From positions 1-37,881 of the IMG/VR virus record IMGVR_UViG_3300050821_012732: a stretch of DNA of 37,881 bases. The stretch is one strand, 5' to 3'. The first letter of the stretch is position 1. Each line of letters opens with the position of its first letter. The position numbers and the translations under genes are program-made. Shown here one piece after another: positions 23,656 to 37,318 of the stretch. The stretch is from a virus. The notes under the pieces were generated by a model, which searched no databases, had not been told where the DNA came from, and saw only the letters and a program-made list of their open reading frames with translations.

Positions 23656-24105
23656 AACCTCTTCGAAGACTATTTCCCAGGGCATCTTTCCTTTCCACTC
23701 CTCAATCTCTCCTGTTACATCCGTCACAAGGCAAACATGGATAGGTCTATAGGATACAAAGCCGTTACTTGTCACCGACGACCCCGACACTACACCACGA
23801 GAGGGCGTTCCACCAACAGCGTACGATAAAGGGAGTGTAGACCACACAGTCACAGGAGTCCCAGCGTACACCTTATCGAAGGCTGGCGGCGCTATGTCGC
23901 CGGGCGAAGTGATCTTGATCTCGTACTTCAGGAACTGAGGGGGCACAAGATTCATCAAAGTACCACCGATCGAACGAGGCAGGTCCTGCTTGTTCGCCTT
24001 GATGTCCTTGATGAGGGTACGCGTCTCCTTGAGATCCCGAGCAGAGTAGAACGGGAGACCCATCGAGATCAGTGCTAAGATCGTACCCGAATCAGTTAGT
24101 GCCAC
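23653..24105 (-). CDS. minor tail protein, unidentified
   Basis: 150 residues from a GTG start preceded by an AAGGGATGAG stretch. The N-terminal 40 residues include a hydrophobic helix (TILALISMGLPFY) and a basic region; the remainder is beta-rich and ends in WEIVFEEV. It sits between the tape measure and the hub, where a distal tail protein is often found, but no motif proves it. Its TAG stop is the first base group of the tetranucleotide repeat. Confidence 0.65.
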   Translation of the reverse strand: MALTDSGTILALISMGLPFYSARDLKETRTLIKDIKANKQDLPRSIGGTLMNLVPPQFLKYEIKITSPGDIAPPAFDKVYAGTPVTVWSTLPLSYAVGGTPSRGVVSGSSVTSNGFVSYRPIHVCLVTDVTGEIEEWKGKMPWEIVFEEV

Positions 24106-24119
24106 AGCATCTCATCCCT

Positions 24120-29813
<5,694 letters not shown>

Positions 29814-29828
29814 GATATCCCTACTTTC

Positions 29829-30410
29829 TTACCCAGGCTTGCCAGAGGAGTACGCTTGCGTATAGTAGTCTTGGAAGTGTGCCCCTACATCCGCAATTAT
29901 CTCCCGAAGGTGGAACTTCTGCGGTATTGTTACGGACGACTCACCGAAGTAGACTGCCCTATCTGACTCCGGATCCAACAGCACAGTGTTACCAGTCGTC
30001 TTAGAGGTAACTCTAATGAGGTTGATACCAAGGTCAGCGGCTCGCTGACCCTGCTCTGCTTCGCCACCGGGGATTGGAATCCAGAGCATCGGCTTACCTA
30101 CAATCACTCCACCATACTCGAAGATATTGAACGCTCCCAGCGTATTGGGAACATTCTCAATGGCGGAGATCGTCACAGCAAGTTTAATGTTCGCGCCTCC
30201 CTCAGTTATATTAACAGTTACGGCATTCTGCCAAGCACTCCCGAAAGCCCCGGCTGCAGCAATATCGGCCTTCGCGCGCTCGTGGATGTCACGCGCCATA
30301 GCTGTAGCTGTCTGGCGCATAGCATCCAGCATGCGAGCCTTAAGCGACCCCATCGAAGCCGTTAGGGTATCGCTCGCTTGCTTGCCATCATAGTACAGCC
30401 GAAGTGGCAT
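29829..30410 (-). CDS. HK97 gp10/DUF6441-like tail protein
   Basis: 193 residues. A helical N-terminus (residues 20-55, LKARMLDAMRQTATAMARDI) is followed by a beta domain containing FEYGGVIVGKPMLWIPIPGG and a C-terminal VTIPQKFHLREII. The layout resembles tail-completion proteins of the gp10 type and the DUF6441 family. These usually lie before the major tail protein; here the gene is between the chaperones and the tape measure, which weakens the match. It starts five bases after the frameshift product ends. Confidence 0.5.
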   Translation of the reverse strand: MPLRLYYDGKQASDTLTASMGSLKARMLDAMRQTATAMARDIHERAKADIAAAGAFGSAWQNAVTVNITEGGANIKLAVTISAIENVPNTLGAFNIFEYGGVIVGKPMLWIPIPGGEAEQGQRAADLGINLIRVTSKTTGNTVLLDPESDRAVYFGESSVTIPQKFHLREIIADVGAHFQDYYTQAYSSGKPG

Positions 30411-30415
30411 AGAAG

Positions 30416-31086
30416 CTAAACCTCAGCAGCTCTGATTCGCAATTTGTCCACGTAGTTATCGTGAACCTCTTGCTTATTCGACTGGGCTGTGGCAGCCGCC
30501 GAGTACATATCGGAGGCCAGCACGGCAGCCTCGTGCCCAATCAGTTCAACGTACCCTTGGAGCTGTCGGGGGGAGTAGTTCCAGGCGTCTCTGGGTGGAT
30601 GCCCGTTTGCAATGCAGCATTGAACTGCCCTTGCGATGTCGTACCCAATGCCCCGTTGGGAGGACCCTGCTCGCTGGTAGTGCTTAGAGCGGCCGTGAAC
30701 TCCTTTACCATCTCGACGAAAGGGCCGGTGCCTTCTGCGAAGGTGATCCTCATGCAGCGGGTGAGAATCTTAAGCTGGTCGCTCACGGGAAGAGCGGCAG
30801 CCCTAGTATTAGCCTTCTCGATGTGCTCGAGCCAAGCCGATTTCTTGGCGAACTCGGTTCGGTCCGTTGTCGCTAGCGCACAGATCCCCGCGACCGCATC
30901 TGGAGCCTGAAGCATTAGATCCTCAGGCTTGATGGTGATCGCGGTGCCGCCGAACATCGAGCGGACGGAGTCGAACTGCAGCAGTAGCAGCCCGACTCCC
31001 TCAGCCGTGATGGGGAACACACGCAGAGTGTGTCCCTTGATTTCGACAGTTTCGCTCTGGTCTACGATGTCAAGCAGTGATGTCAT
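30416..31086 (-). CDS. tail assembly chaperone GT, product of -1 frameshift
   Basis: The upstream product reads to 30541; a run of six C on the coding strand at 30568-30573 lets the ribosome slip back by one into an open frame that goes on for 50 codons to TAG at 30416-30418. The extension begins RQLQGYVELI and is helical, typical of the T part of G/GT pairs. Frameshifted chaperone pairs before the tape measure are a known conserved feature of long-tailed phages. The full product would be about 223 residues. The slip efficiency is unknown. Confidence 0.8.
30541..31086 (-). CDS. tail assembly chaperone G
   Basis: 181 residues from ATG 31086, with GGAGG eight bases upstream (an in-frame TTG at 31101 is less likely). 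Residues 15-120 show KGHTLRVFPITAEGVGLLLLQF and a helical body; the C-terminus is Pro/Thr/Gln-rich and flexible. The protein binds the tape measure and helps tail tube assembly. It is immediately after the major tail protein gene, the usual order. No strong homologue motif, but the order and the frameshift signal support it. Confidence 0.8.
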   Translation of the reverse strand: MTSLLDIVDQSETVEIKGHTLRVFPITAEGVGLLLLQFDSVRSMFGGTAITIKPEDLMLQAPDAVAGICALATTDRTEFAKKSAWLEHIEKANTRAAALPVSDQLKILTRCMRITFAEGTGPFVEMVKEFTAALSTTSEQGPPNGALGTTSQGQFNAALQTGIHPETPGTTPPDSSKGTLN

Positions 31087-31135
31087 AAGAGTTGCCTCCA
31101 ACTCGAGTTAAAACGGATACTTACGCTACGCTGTA

Positions 31136-31999
31136 CTACGCCGTAACGACGGCGGTTGCTACAGTCGTTCCTACCGTGCTGCCGATAAGATTCGTACCCG
31201 TCACCTTACAGGCGAGCGTATGAGTCTCGTCACCGACAACTGGCAGATACGTGTAGGAAGTTGCTCCCGCGATGTTAGCCGAAGTATCTGCCCACTCCCA
31301 CTGATACGAGTAGGAATTCGCTCCGATCCAACCACCGATGTTCACCGTCAGCGTCGGCGCCGCGGCAACGGAGACCACCACAGGCGAGGTTGTCAGAGTC
31401 GTCGAAGGTCCAACGATAAACGGCAGCAGAACGTTCTCGGGCGCGATCGTTCCAACTGCAGGCTGGAGCTGAATCGTTCCCCAAGTACCCGTAGAGAACG
31501 CGAAGTTCACCGAACCAGTCAGTTCGCAGTTAGCGAACTTCTCCGAGATAGGATCGAACGTGCCCGAAGCAAGGAACATGACCGAGGGGATCGACATGTA
31601 CCAACGAGGGCCAACGTCGTTCGTGGCGAAGAACTTGAACCACCCAGTGATCTGCACCGCCGACATGATATCGACGATCGGATAGAGGGGGGTCGTGTAG
31701 TCGACGTTGCCCGAGAACACCATACCCAGGTTCTTGACCGAGAACTCTTCGAGTTCCAGCTTCATCTCGATGTCCTGCTTGACAACGACACGAAGGTCAC
31801 GAACCAAGAGTCGAATCATCGCCGAGTAGTGATCGAGTGGCTCGGACTTGGGAGTGATCTTGAGACTCGGCACGTTACCCATGTGGAAGAAGGAGTTGCC
31901 TGTTGCAGTTGGATCCAACAAGCAAATACCCTTGCCGATGAGCAAGTTGTTCGTGTTTGGTGACCACAGACCGGGCTGTGCGCCATAATTCGAGGCCAT
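31136..31999 (-). CDS. major tail protein with C-terminal Ig-like domain
   Basis: 287 residues; AGGAGAG before the ATG. Residues 1-190 are a beta-rich tail tube core (LLIGKGICLLDPT, RWYMSIPSVMFLASGTF). From about 195 an Ig-like domain follows: SYQWEW, IAGATSYTYLPVVGDETHTL, VTGTNLIGS, a pattern of bacterial Ig-like surface decorations. Ig-like domains on tail tubes are known to bind surface sugars weakly. Placement just before the chaperone genes is standard. Confidence 0.82.
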   Translation of the reverse strand: MASNYGAQPGLWSPNTNNLLIGKGICLLDPTATGNSFFHMGNVPSLKITPKSEPLDHYSAMIRLLVRDLRVVVKQDIEMKLELEEFSVKNLGMVFSGNVDYTTPLYPIVDIMSAVQITGWFKFFATNDVGPRWYMSIPSVMFLASGTFDPISEKFANCELTGSVNFAFSTGTWGTIQLQPAVGTIAPENVLLPFIVGPSTTLTTSPVVVSVAAAPTLTVNIGGWIGANSYSYQWEWADTSANIAGATSYTYLPVVGDETHTLACKVTGTNLIGSTVGTTVATAVVTA

Positions 32000-32017
32000 A
32001 TGCTTACTCTCCTGTTG

Positions 32018-32515
32018 CTAAGTGAAGTCTAGAGGATCCCACACATATGTGATTGCGTATCGCAGATGCATGTTCCCTAGCATTGCCGCGCCTGATTGCA
32101 TATCGGTGATAGAACCAAGATACTGTATATCACCGTTAGCTCCTAGGTATTCCCACATCACCGAATCGTTAGTGATCAGGTTCGTGGTCGACATCCTGTA
32201 TGCTGATAGCAGCGGTCCTACGCCAGCATTACTCATATCCGTTGTTGGCATGAGGCAGATAAACACTTGCGGTTCGAGCCTCATCAAAGTGGGTGGTTGC
32301 GGTCCTGGACGTATCCCATGATCCCACGTCGATACTCTACCCACTCCGGACTCGTGACCGTCGAGTAATATTCCCGCCGGTAAGATTGCCTCATTGGTGT
32401 TCGAATCGAACGAAGGCAGTGGCCCCCGGTGATTGCGCCAAGTGGTCACAAGGTCAGGTACGGTGCCGAGCACCGTAAACAACCTTTGTAAGATCCACTC
32501 GCGTCTATCAATCAT
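32018..32515 (-). CDS. putative tail terminator protein
   Basis: 165 residues. A short N-terminal helix (REWILQRLFTVLGTV) leads to a beta-rich domain with PAGILLDGHES and RLEPQVFICLM, matching the general plan of tail terminators that cap the tail tube. It lies directly before the major tail protein gene, the usual place. The identity is inferred mainly from order and size. Its ribosome site is weak. Confidence 0.55.
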   Translation of the reverse strand: MIDRREWILQRLFTVLGTVPDLVTTWRNHRGPLPSFDSNTNEAILPAGILLDGHESGVGRVSTWDHGIRPGPQPPTLMRLEPQVFICLMPTTDMSNAGVGPLLSAYRMSTTNLITNDSVMWEYLGANGDIQYLGSITDMQSGAAMLGNMHLRYAITYVWDPLDFT

Positions 32516-32521
32516 GGTCTA

Positions 32522-32887
32522 CTAACTACCTCTTACGATTAGTTCCCAGTAGATGATCCTTCCAGCAGTCCCTATTCGGTTAGGTGGTTGCGAGAACCTT
32601 AACGGTGGTCTCTCCACAAGTGGGCTAGTTCCCGGTACATAGAGGATCAGCACATCCAGCTCGTGGTTCGGATCGAGCGTGAGCATTTCCGTAGATAACA
32701 ACACCAACCGATCCAGATCTGAGTACAGGCGTCCAGCATGCTCAGCAGGCGAGAAAGTTGTTTCAGCGCATATCACTGGACGATCCACTGGCAAGCTCAT
32801 AACCGTTCTTCGAAGCACACCCGGTTCGCCATAGGATCGAATCATCCTTTGGCATGTCTGGGTTGCTCTCTTGAACGAATACGGCAT
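32522..32887 (-). CDS. putative head-tail joining (stopper) protein
   Basis: 121 residues, GGAAG before the ATG. Starts with a basic helix (SFKRATQTCQRMI), and the rest is beta-rich (DVLILYVPGTSPL, RIIYWELIVRG). A small protein between the DUF4054 connector and the tail terminator is usually the head closure or stopper protein. No sequence signature proves it. Confidence 0.5.
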   Translation of the reverse strand: MPYSFKRATQTCQRMIRSYGEPGVLRRTVMSLPVDRPVICAETTFSPAEHAGRLYSDLDRLVLLSTEMLTLDPNHELDVLILYVPGTSPLVERPPLRFSQPPNRIGTAGRIIYWELIVRGS

Positions 32888-32896
32888 CCACTCTTC

Positions 32897-33310
32897 CTAG
32901 TAGTCCCAACCGTGGTGCATGCGAGTCGTACGTATCACATCGAACTGCTTAAGGCCGATCCCTATGATTGCTTGGTATCGGCGCCCATAGGAAGTGGTAG
33001 ACAAGTCCCCTAGAGCTGCTCCCGCACGTGTTTCGGAAGCTGTTGCGTACTTCACGTGAATACGCCCGAACGTTTCGGAGGCAATCTCCCTTCCCTCAGT
33101 AAGCGATGCATAGTCACCGATCGCTATGATGTGAGCCGATAAATACATGTGCGCTAGCACAGCACCACGACGGATACGGTCTGAAATGAACAGACTAGCT
33201 TCCTCGATCGCAAACTCGACGAGCGAGTCGTCAATGTCGCTAAATTCAGGGAAGCGCATCTTAACGTTCATAGCCGTTATGGGTCCGAGCGGTACAGGTG
33301 TATAAGTCAT
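32897..33310 (-). CDS. DUF4054 head-tail connector protein
   Basis: 137 residues from the ATG at 33310, which shares bases with the previous stop; a GTG one codon earlier is possible. DUF4054 marks: MRFPEFSDIDDSLVEFAIEE at residues 17-36, helical AHMYLSAHIIAI, and TSYGRRYQAI near 105-115. Members of this family are helical connector proteins that dock below the portal. The order (connector, stopper, terminator, tail tube) is the usual siphovirus series. Confidence 0.8.
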   Translation of the reverse strand: MTYTPVPLGPITAMNVKMRFPEFSDIDDSLVEFAIEEASLFISDRIRRGAVLAHMYLSAHIIAIGDYASLTEGREIASETFGRIHVKYATASETRAGAALGDLSTTSYGRRYQAIIGIGLKQFDVIRTTRMHHGWDY

Positions 33311-33684
33311 CACGTGTTCTCGCTCAGTGTTACTGTCAAGATGCCACCAACTACCGTGTCTCTGCTCTGAGATGTATCCGTAACGAGAGCCTCGTGGTAG
33401 TAGTTGCCAAACGGTGGAGTCGGAAAGGCAGCCAAATCCGCATGCGATAAGGTAACAACGAACTGCATAGGGTATAAGCTTCCGGTGATTGTGATCCCAG
33501 AACCAACTGTCTTCGTTAATAGCGGCGTCGGAGGGTCAACAAGGACTCCATACTGTTGAGCATACACTGACCACGATATCGTCGAGCCCGCCAGAGTATC
33601 CTCTGGAGAGGCCGCCGTCACGTTGATAGTGATCTGCGCATCGTTCTTCCACGGCACTGAGATATTCTGGATCTGTACAGTCAT
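33310..33684 (-). CDS. structural protein with Ig-like/beta fold
   Basis: 124 residues; GGGGAGG lies 11 bases before the ATG, which overlaps the previous TAA by one base. The sequence is beta-rich (AQITINVTAASPEDTL, QFVVTLSHADL, NYYHEALVTD, GGILTVTL), like domains on baseplate or fibre adaptor proteins. It sits between the repeat protein and the connector, so it may decorate the head or neck. No firm family. Confidence 0.55.
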   Translation of the reverse strand: MTVQIQNISVPWKNDAQITINVTAASPEDTLAGSTISWSVYAQQYGVLVDPPTPLLTKTVGSGITITGSLYPMQFVVTLSHADLAAFPTPPFGNYYHEALVTDTSQSRDTVVGGILTVTLSENT

Positions 33685-34808
33685 TACGTGTCTGCCTCCC
33701 CATCGATTGTGATCTGGGTTGGCCTCGAGCCAGACAACGTATTGGAACCTCTAGAGCCTCCATACACGTAGGCTCCTCTTGATCCAGCTATGATAGGGAG
33801 CTTCCTGATTGGATGAGAAGTTCCATGGGAAGTATCTTGAGCATTAGCAGCCTCAACGATAGCTACGCTATATCGAGCCAAAGCGGACTGGTGATCTTGA
33901 GCGGCCGCAGGTTCGCTAACGTCCGCGTTGAAGTGTGTGGAATAGAAGTAGATGTCCGAAGCAGTACAGGCCTCGAGCACTTGTGACGATTGGATTCGAT
34001 GTGCACCAGGTGAATCGGCGGCGTTCGCACTCTCATGCACCCCAGCTGATAACACTCGTACTGCGGTGGCAGTGCTCGCCGCGCTCGCAGCCTCGCTAAC
34101 GGCTGTATCCGTGAAGCCTGTAGTAGCCTGCGTCGAGGAAGCGGCAGCTGCCTCGTGAATTGATGCCGTAGTATGGAGAGAAACAGATTGTGTAGAGGTA
34201 GCCGAGGCTGCCTCATTAACCGCCGGATGCCCTACCAACTCGACAGATTGTGTCGAGGAAGCTGAGGCAGCCTCAGTAACAGCTGCGAACCTACCTCCTA
34301 GTGCCGACGTACTGTCCGCAGCAGATGCTGCCTCAGCAACGGCCGCATTAAAGTAGGCTTCAGCGGATTGTACCGACGCAGCACTTGCTGCCTCCACAAT
34401 GGCTGCTGTCTCTGCCTTCGCGGCTGTTACCGTATCAGCAGCAGCAGCAGCCTCAGTAGCTGCCGCGTTAAAGTGTGCTTCGGCCGAAGGCGTATCAGTA
34501 GCAGTGGCGGCTTCGACTCTAGCCGCCTTGAAGTTAGCTTGTGCGGAAGGCGTATCGGTCGCGCTCGCGGCCGCTGTAGTAGCCACATTGAAGTGGGCTT
34601 CAGCGGAAGGTGTATCTGTAGCCGAGGCAGCTTCGCTAATACTCGCCGAATACGTTGTAGAGGTCGAAGCAGCATGGGTTACCGGGTACCCACCGGGGCC
34701 AAGCTTTGTGTACTGCCCAGCAGCTCTAGTCGGAGTAAGCTGGATCGCCGGTTGTCCAGCGATTGGACTACCTGATATCGGACCACCTGATAGCGTACCA
34801 GAACTCAT
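33684..34808 (-). CDS. protein of about 14 Ala-rich 20-residue repeats
   Basis: 374 residues. After a Gly/Ser/Pro-rich N-terminus (about 45 residues) there are roughly 14 copies of a unit of form EAAsAxDtpSAxaxFnaAv. The end (LPIIAGSRGAYVYGGSRG) is Gly/Arg-rich. The same unit occurs seven times in the hub protein ten kilobases downstream, so both may share a structure or partner. Between lectin-like proteins and the connector, a virion surface or neck role is likely. The start has no clear ribosome site. Confidence 0.65.
   Translation of the reverse strand: MSSGTLSGGPISGSPIAGQPAIQLTPTRAAGQYTKLGPGGYPVTHAASTSTTYSASISEAASATDTPSAEAHFNVATTAAASATDTPSAQANFKAARVEAATATDTPSAEAHFNAAATEAAAAADTVTAAKAETAAIVEAASAASVQSAEAYFNAAVAEAASAADSTSALGGRFAAVTEAASASSTQSVELVGHPAVNEAASATSTQSVSLHTTASIHEAAAASSTQATTGFTDTAVSEAASAASTATAVRVLSAGVHESANAADSPGAHRIQSSQVLEACTASDIYFYSTHFNADVSEPAAAQDHQSALARYSVAIVEAANAQDTSHGTSHPIRKLPIIAGSRGAYVYGGSRGSNTLSGSRPTQITIDGEADT
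33800..34665 (-). repeat. Ala-rich 20-residue repeats, about 14 copies
   Basis: This stretch encodes the tandem EAAsA units of the 33684-34808 protein. On the plus strand GCAGCCTC-type words recur every 60-66 bases. Copies differ from one another by several residues, so they are old or selected for variation, but the Glu-Ala-Ala core is nearly constant. Confidence 0.85.
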
Positions 34809-34830
34809 CTAGATTCGATCCCTACCTAGT

Positions 34831-35742
34831 CTAGTGTTGCCACCAAGACCGCAAGGTACATGTCATTAGACCGTTATTGCCGAGTGCTCCGCTAATGTCG
34901 AAGAATCCTACGTTGGTATAGCCTCCTGAGCCGAGGTAACTGCCTGACTTAGTAATCGAGCCATACGGTAGCCAATACACACCGTCATGGCTGCCTGAAT
35001 ACGTAACGACGGTTCCGTTATCTGCGATGCGTATCCATAAGTCGCCAATGTTGAAAAGTCCGTAGCCCCCAGCGGGACCAGCATGAAAACTGCCGAGTGA
35101 ACTGTATTGATTAAGAGCTAGCACACCGAAGAGGGCGTTGTTCCCTGTGAGGTTGAGATTGAGCATCTCCACTTTGGTGCCGTCCGAGAACCCGACGCCA
35201 CACTCCAGATTGGACCCGCTGCTCACCGAAGCGATCATACTTAGATTGGCGTCTATAGTGTAGGGTGTAGAGGGCGCAGATAGAGTTATTCCGACTCCAG
35301 AAGTAGTAACGAACACATCAGCAAGGTTGATCCCATTGGAAACATCTGACCAGGTTGGAGTGGCACTACCGCCGTTCCTCTGAGTCCAGTTGGACAGCCT
35401 CGCCGGCGGGAAGATCGGAGCACAGAGTTCTTTGCGTAGGCTTACCGCTGTACGCGGCGAGAACACTATAGAGGTTCCCGAGAGGCTAATCTTGGCCCCC
35501 GAGTTCGTGGACGACAGCACAGTGTCACGGGAGAGCGTATTCGGGCTGCCGCTCGTCACCGTGCCGATCCCAATCTCTTCATCGGTTCCGTTGCCCGAGG
35601 CCAGACAGTATTCGCAGTTGTTTCCGCTTCCGATACCAGAGATGAACGATTGGCACTGGGTCGCAGCTCCAGCAAGGTTTATCGTACCGGTACCCGTTGT
35701 AGCGGTAGTCTCTTGAACTAGGTCTGCGATCTTGAAGGCCAT
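34831..35742 (-). CDS. lectin-like virion appendage protein, copy A
   Basis: 303 residues. The N-terminal 90 residues (IADLVQETTATTGTGTINL, LAGAATQCQSFISGIGSG, TVTSGSPNTLSRDTVL) form a domain common at the start of phage head-fibre and appendage proteins. From residue 150 to the end is a concanavalin-like domain with TIDANL, DGTKVEML, YGLFNIGDLWIRIADN and a final LRSWW. Its neighbour 35744-36679 has the same two-domain layout. A host-surface or sugar-binding role is plausible. Ribosome site weak. Confidence 0.7.
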   Translation of the reverse strand: MAFKIADLVQETTATTGTGTINLAGAATQCQSFISGIGSGNNCEYCLASGNGTDEEIGIGTVTSGSPNTLSRDTVLSSTNSGAKISLSGTSIVFSPRTAVSLRKELCAPIFPPARLSNWTQRNGGSATPTWSDVSNGINLADVFVTTSGVGITLSAPSTPYTIDANLSMIASVSSGSNLECGVGFSDGTKVEMLNLNLTGNNALFGVLALNQYSSLGSFHAGPAGGYGLFNIGDLWIRIADNGTVVTYSGSHDGVYWLPYGSITKSGSYLGSGGYTNVGFFDISGALGNNGLMTCTLRSWWQH

Positions 35743-35743
35743 C

Positions 35744-36679
35744 TTAGTGAACCCACCAGGATCGAAGGGTCACGTTGCCGGAACTGCCGCTGCCGAGGAA
35801 GCCCCCTTCAAAGAAGAGACCAACGTTCGTGTAACCCGACGATCCGAGGAAGCCGGATGATTTGGCTACATTGTAGATTGGCAACCACGACACGCCATCA
35901 TGACTAAGAAATGTTGATATATTTGTAGCATTGTCAGCTATCCGGATCCACAGGTCGGCTACATTAAATAACCCGTAGGCTGCATTTAGCTCGCTTGCGG
36001 CAGCGGTGAAAGTTGTGATAGTTCTTACACTCGTATGGCCGAATATGACGCTGTCAGCCTCGTAGTACACCCCCTGGTACTCTACCTTCGTGCCATCTGT
36101 CCAGCCAACTCCGAACGGAAAATACTCTGACGTCGCAGCGTTAAGCGCGATCCCGCAAAGGTTTGCGTCGATGGTGTACGGGGTCGAGGGGGCTGCTATG
36201 ACAATAGCCCGCGCCTGATTAGTGACGGCTGCGGTACTGCTGTCGAAGAGTGCTGTGCCATTAGCAACATCGGTCACCGTCGTGTTTGTGCCAAAGTTCT
36301 TCTGTGTCCAGCTAGCTGCTATCGGCGGCGGTACGATAGGAGCGCATAGAGTCTTGCGGAACGACGCAGCCGACCTGACTAAGGTGATAGTCGAGGGCGA
36401 CGTTAGGCTAATCAACGTGCCAACACCGCTTGAGCCAGCTAATACATTGGCAGCCGATATCGTCAAGGTATTAGGCGAACCGCTCGTGACTAGAGCATTC
36501 TCTATAACTTCCCATGAGGTACCGTCGCCTGATAGAACACAGATGGTACACGTATTGCCCGAACCGACGCCGTTAACAAACGACTGAAACTGCGTCGCTG
36601 CGCCAGCGAGATTGAGAGTAGTCCCACTCCCAGTAGTAGTGGTCGTTTCTTCGACTCTATCGGCGATAGCGAAGCTCAT
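35744..36679 (-). CDS. lectin-like virion appendage protein, copy B
   Basis: 311 residues, GGTGG five bases before the ATG. Same plan as copy A: IADRVEETTTTTGSGTTLNL and LAGAATQFQSFVNGVGSG at the start, then APSTPYTIDANLCGI, DGTKVEYQG, YGLFNVADLWIRIADN, SHDGVSWLP and final TLRSWW. The middle segments have diverged more than the ends. The two genes are one base apart, so they arose by tandem duplication. The stop and start with the upstream gene are adjacent (TGA ATG). Confidence 0.72.
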   Translation of the reverse strand: MSFAIADRVEETTTTTGSGTTLNLAGAATQFQSFVNGVGSGNTCTICVLSGDGTSWEVIENALVTSGSPNTLTISAANVLAGSSGVGTLISLTSPSTITLVRSAASFRKTLCAPIVPPPIAASWTQKNFGTNTTVTDVANGTALFDSSTAAVTNQARAIVIAAPSTPYTIDANLCGIALNAATSEYFPFGVGWTDGTKVEYQGVYYEADSVIFGHTSVRTITTFTAAASELNAAYGLFNVADLWIRIADNATNISTFLSHDGVSWLPIYNVAKSSGFLGSSGYTNVGLFFEGGFLGSGSSGNVTLRSWWVH

Positions 36680-37318
36680 TCAGACCACCGAAAACGTATC
36701 GCCGCTCGCGGGCGTAGCCGTTAGCGCCGCAACGGTTAAGGTCGGCGTAGCAGATGCAGTTGAAGCAGAGATCGTTGTTGATTGACCTCGTAATGCAACG
36801 GTTGTTGTCGAGGCATCGAATAAGACGGTGCGCCCATTAAGCTGGTTGGCTATTGAGGCGGATGGTGCAGGAGCGAAAGCTGATGTTGGTATCGACGTCG
36901 TCGAGGCCCCTGTTGTGACCGTGCCTCGCCCGATCGCTTGGGTGGTATCGCTGAGGTTCGTCGCCGCAGTGGTTGAGTCGTTGATGCTGGCGACGTTCGC
37001 GAGGTTAAGCGAAAACTCCCCGAGGACGAAGCCTACCATCGAGACGCCGCCGAGCGTACCCGTAGTAATGACCACCTGATAATCGTTGCCTGCCGCAAAG
37101 CCGTTGCCTGCGCTCGCGACGATACTTACATCGTTGAGGCCCGTAGTGGAATTGTAACCACCAGTGAAAGTAACGCCGGCCGTGATGGGCGTTGTTGAGC
37201 CGCCTTGGTAGACGCTGACCGCTGGAGATCCGGCGAGCGCAGTCGGAACACCGTTGACCGAGGTGGTGAATTTGAGGTCGATAGTCGAGCCGAGTGCCCG
37301 ATCCCCAAGAGAGCTCAT
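36680..37318 (-). CDS. fibre-like structural protein
   Basis: 212 residues. LGSTIDLKFTTSVNGVP, then AVSVYQGGST and TFTGGYNSTTGLNDVSIV are common to phage proteins that start with an Ig-like binding domain on head or tail fibres. The C-terminal half is Ala/Thr/Ser-rich with ATTAATN-like low complexity. The ATG overlaps the previous stop as ATGA. Function inferred from context. Confidence 0.6.
   Translation of the reverse strand: MSSLGDRALGSTIDLKFTTSVNGVPTALAGSPAVSVYQGGSTTPITAGVTFTGGYNSTTGLNDVSIVASAGNGFAAGNDYQVVITTGTLGGVSMVGFVLGEFSLNLANVASINDSTTAATNLSDTTQAIGRGTVTTGASTTSIPTSAFAPAPSASIANQLNGRTVLFDASTTTVALRGQSTTISASTASATPTLTVAALTATPASGDTFSVV

Noticed and set aside
31100-31109. AACTCGAGTT palindrome between the major tail protein and chaperone genes
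   Set aside because: Ten bases only, overlapping the ribosome site region, and no partner or second copy; likely chance.
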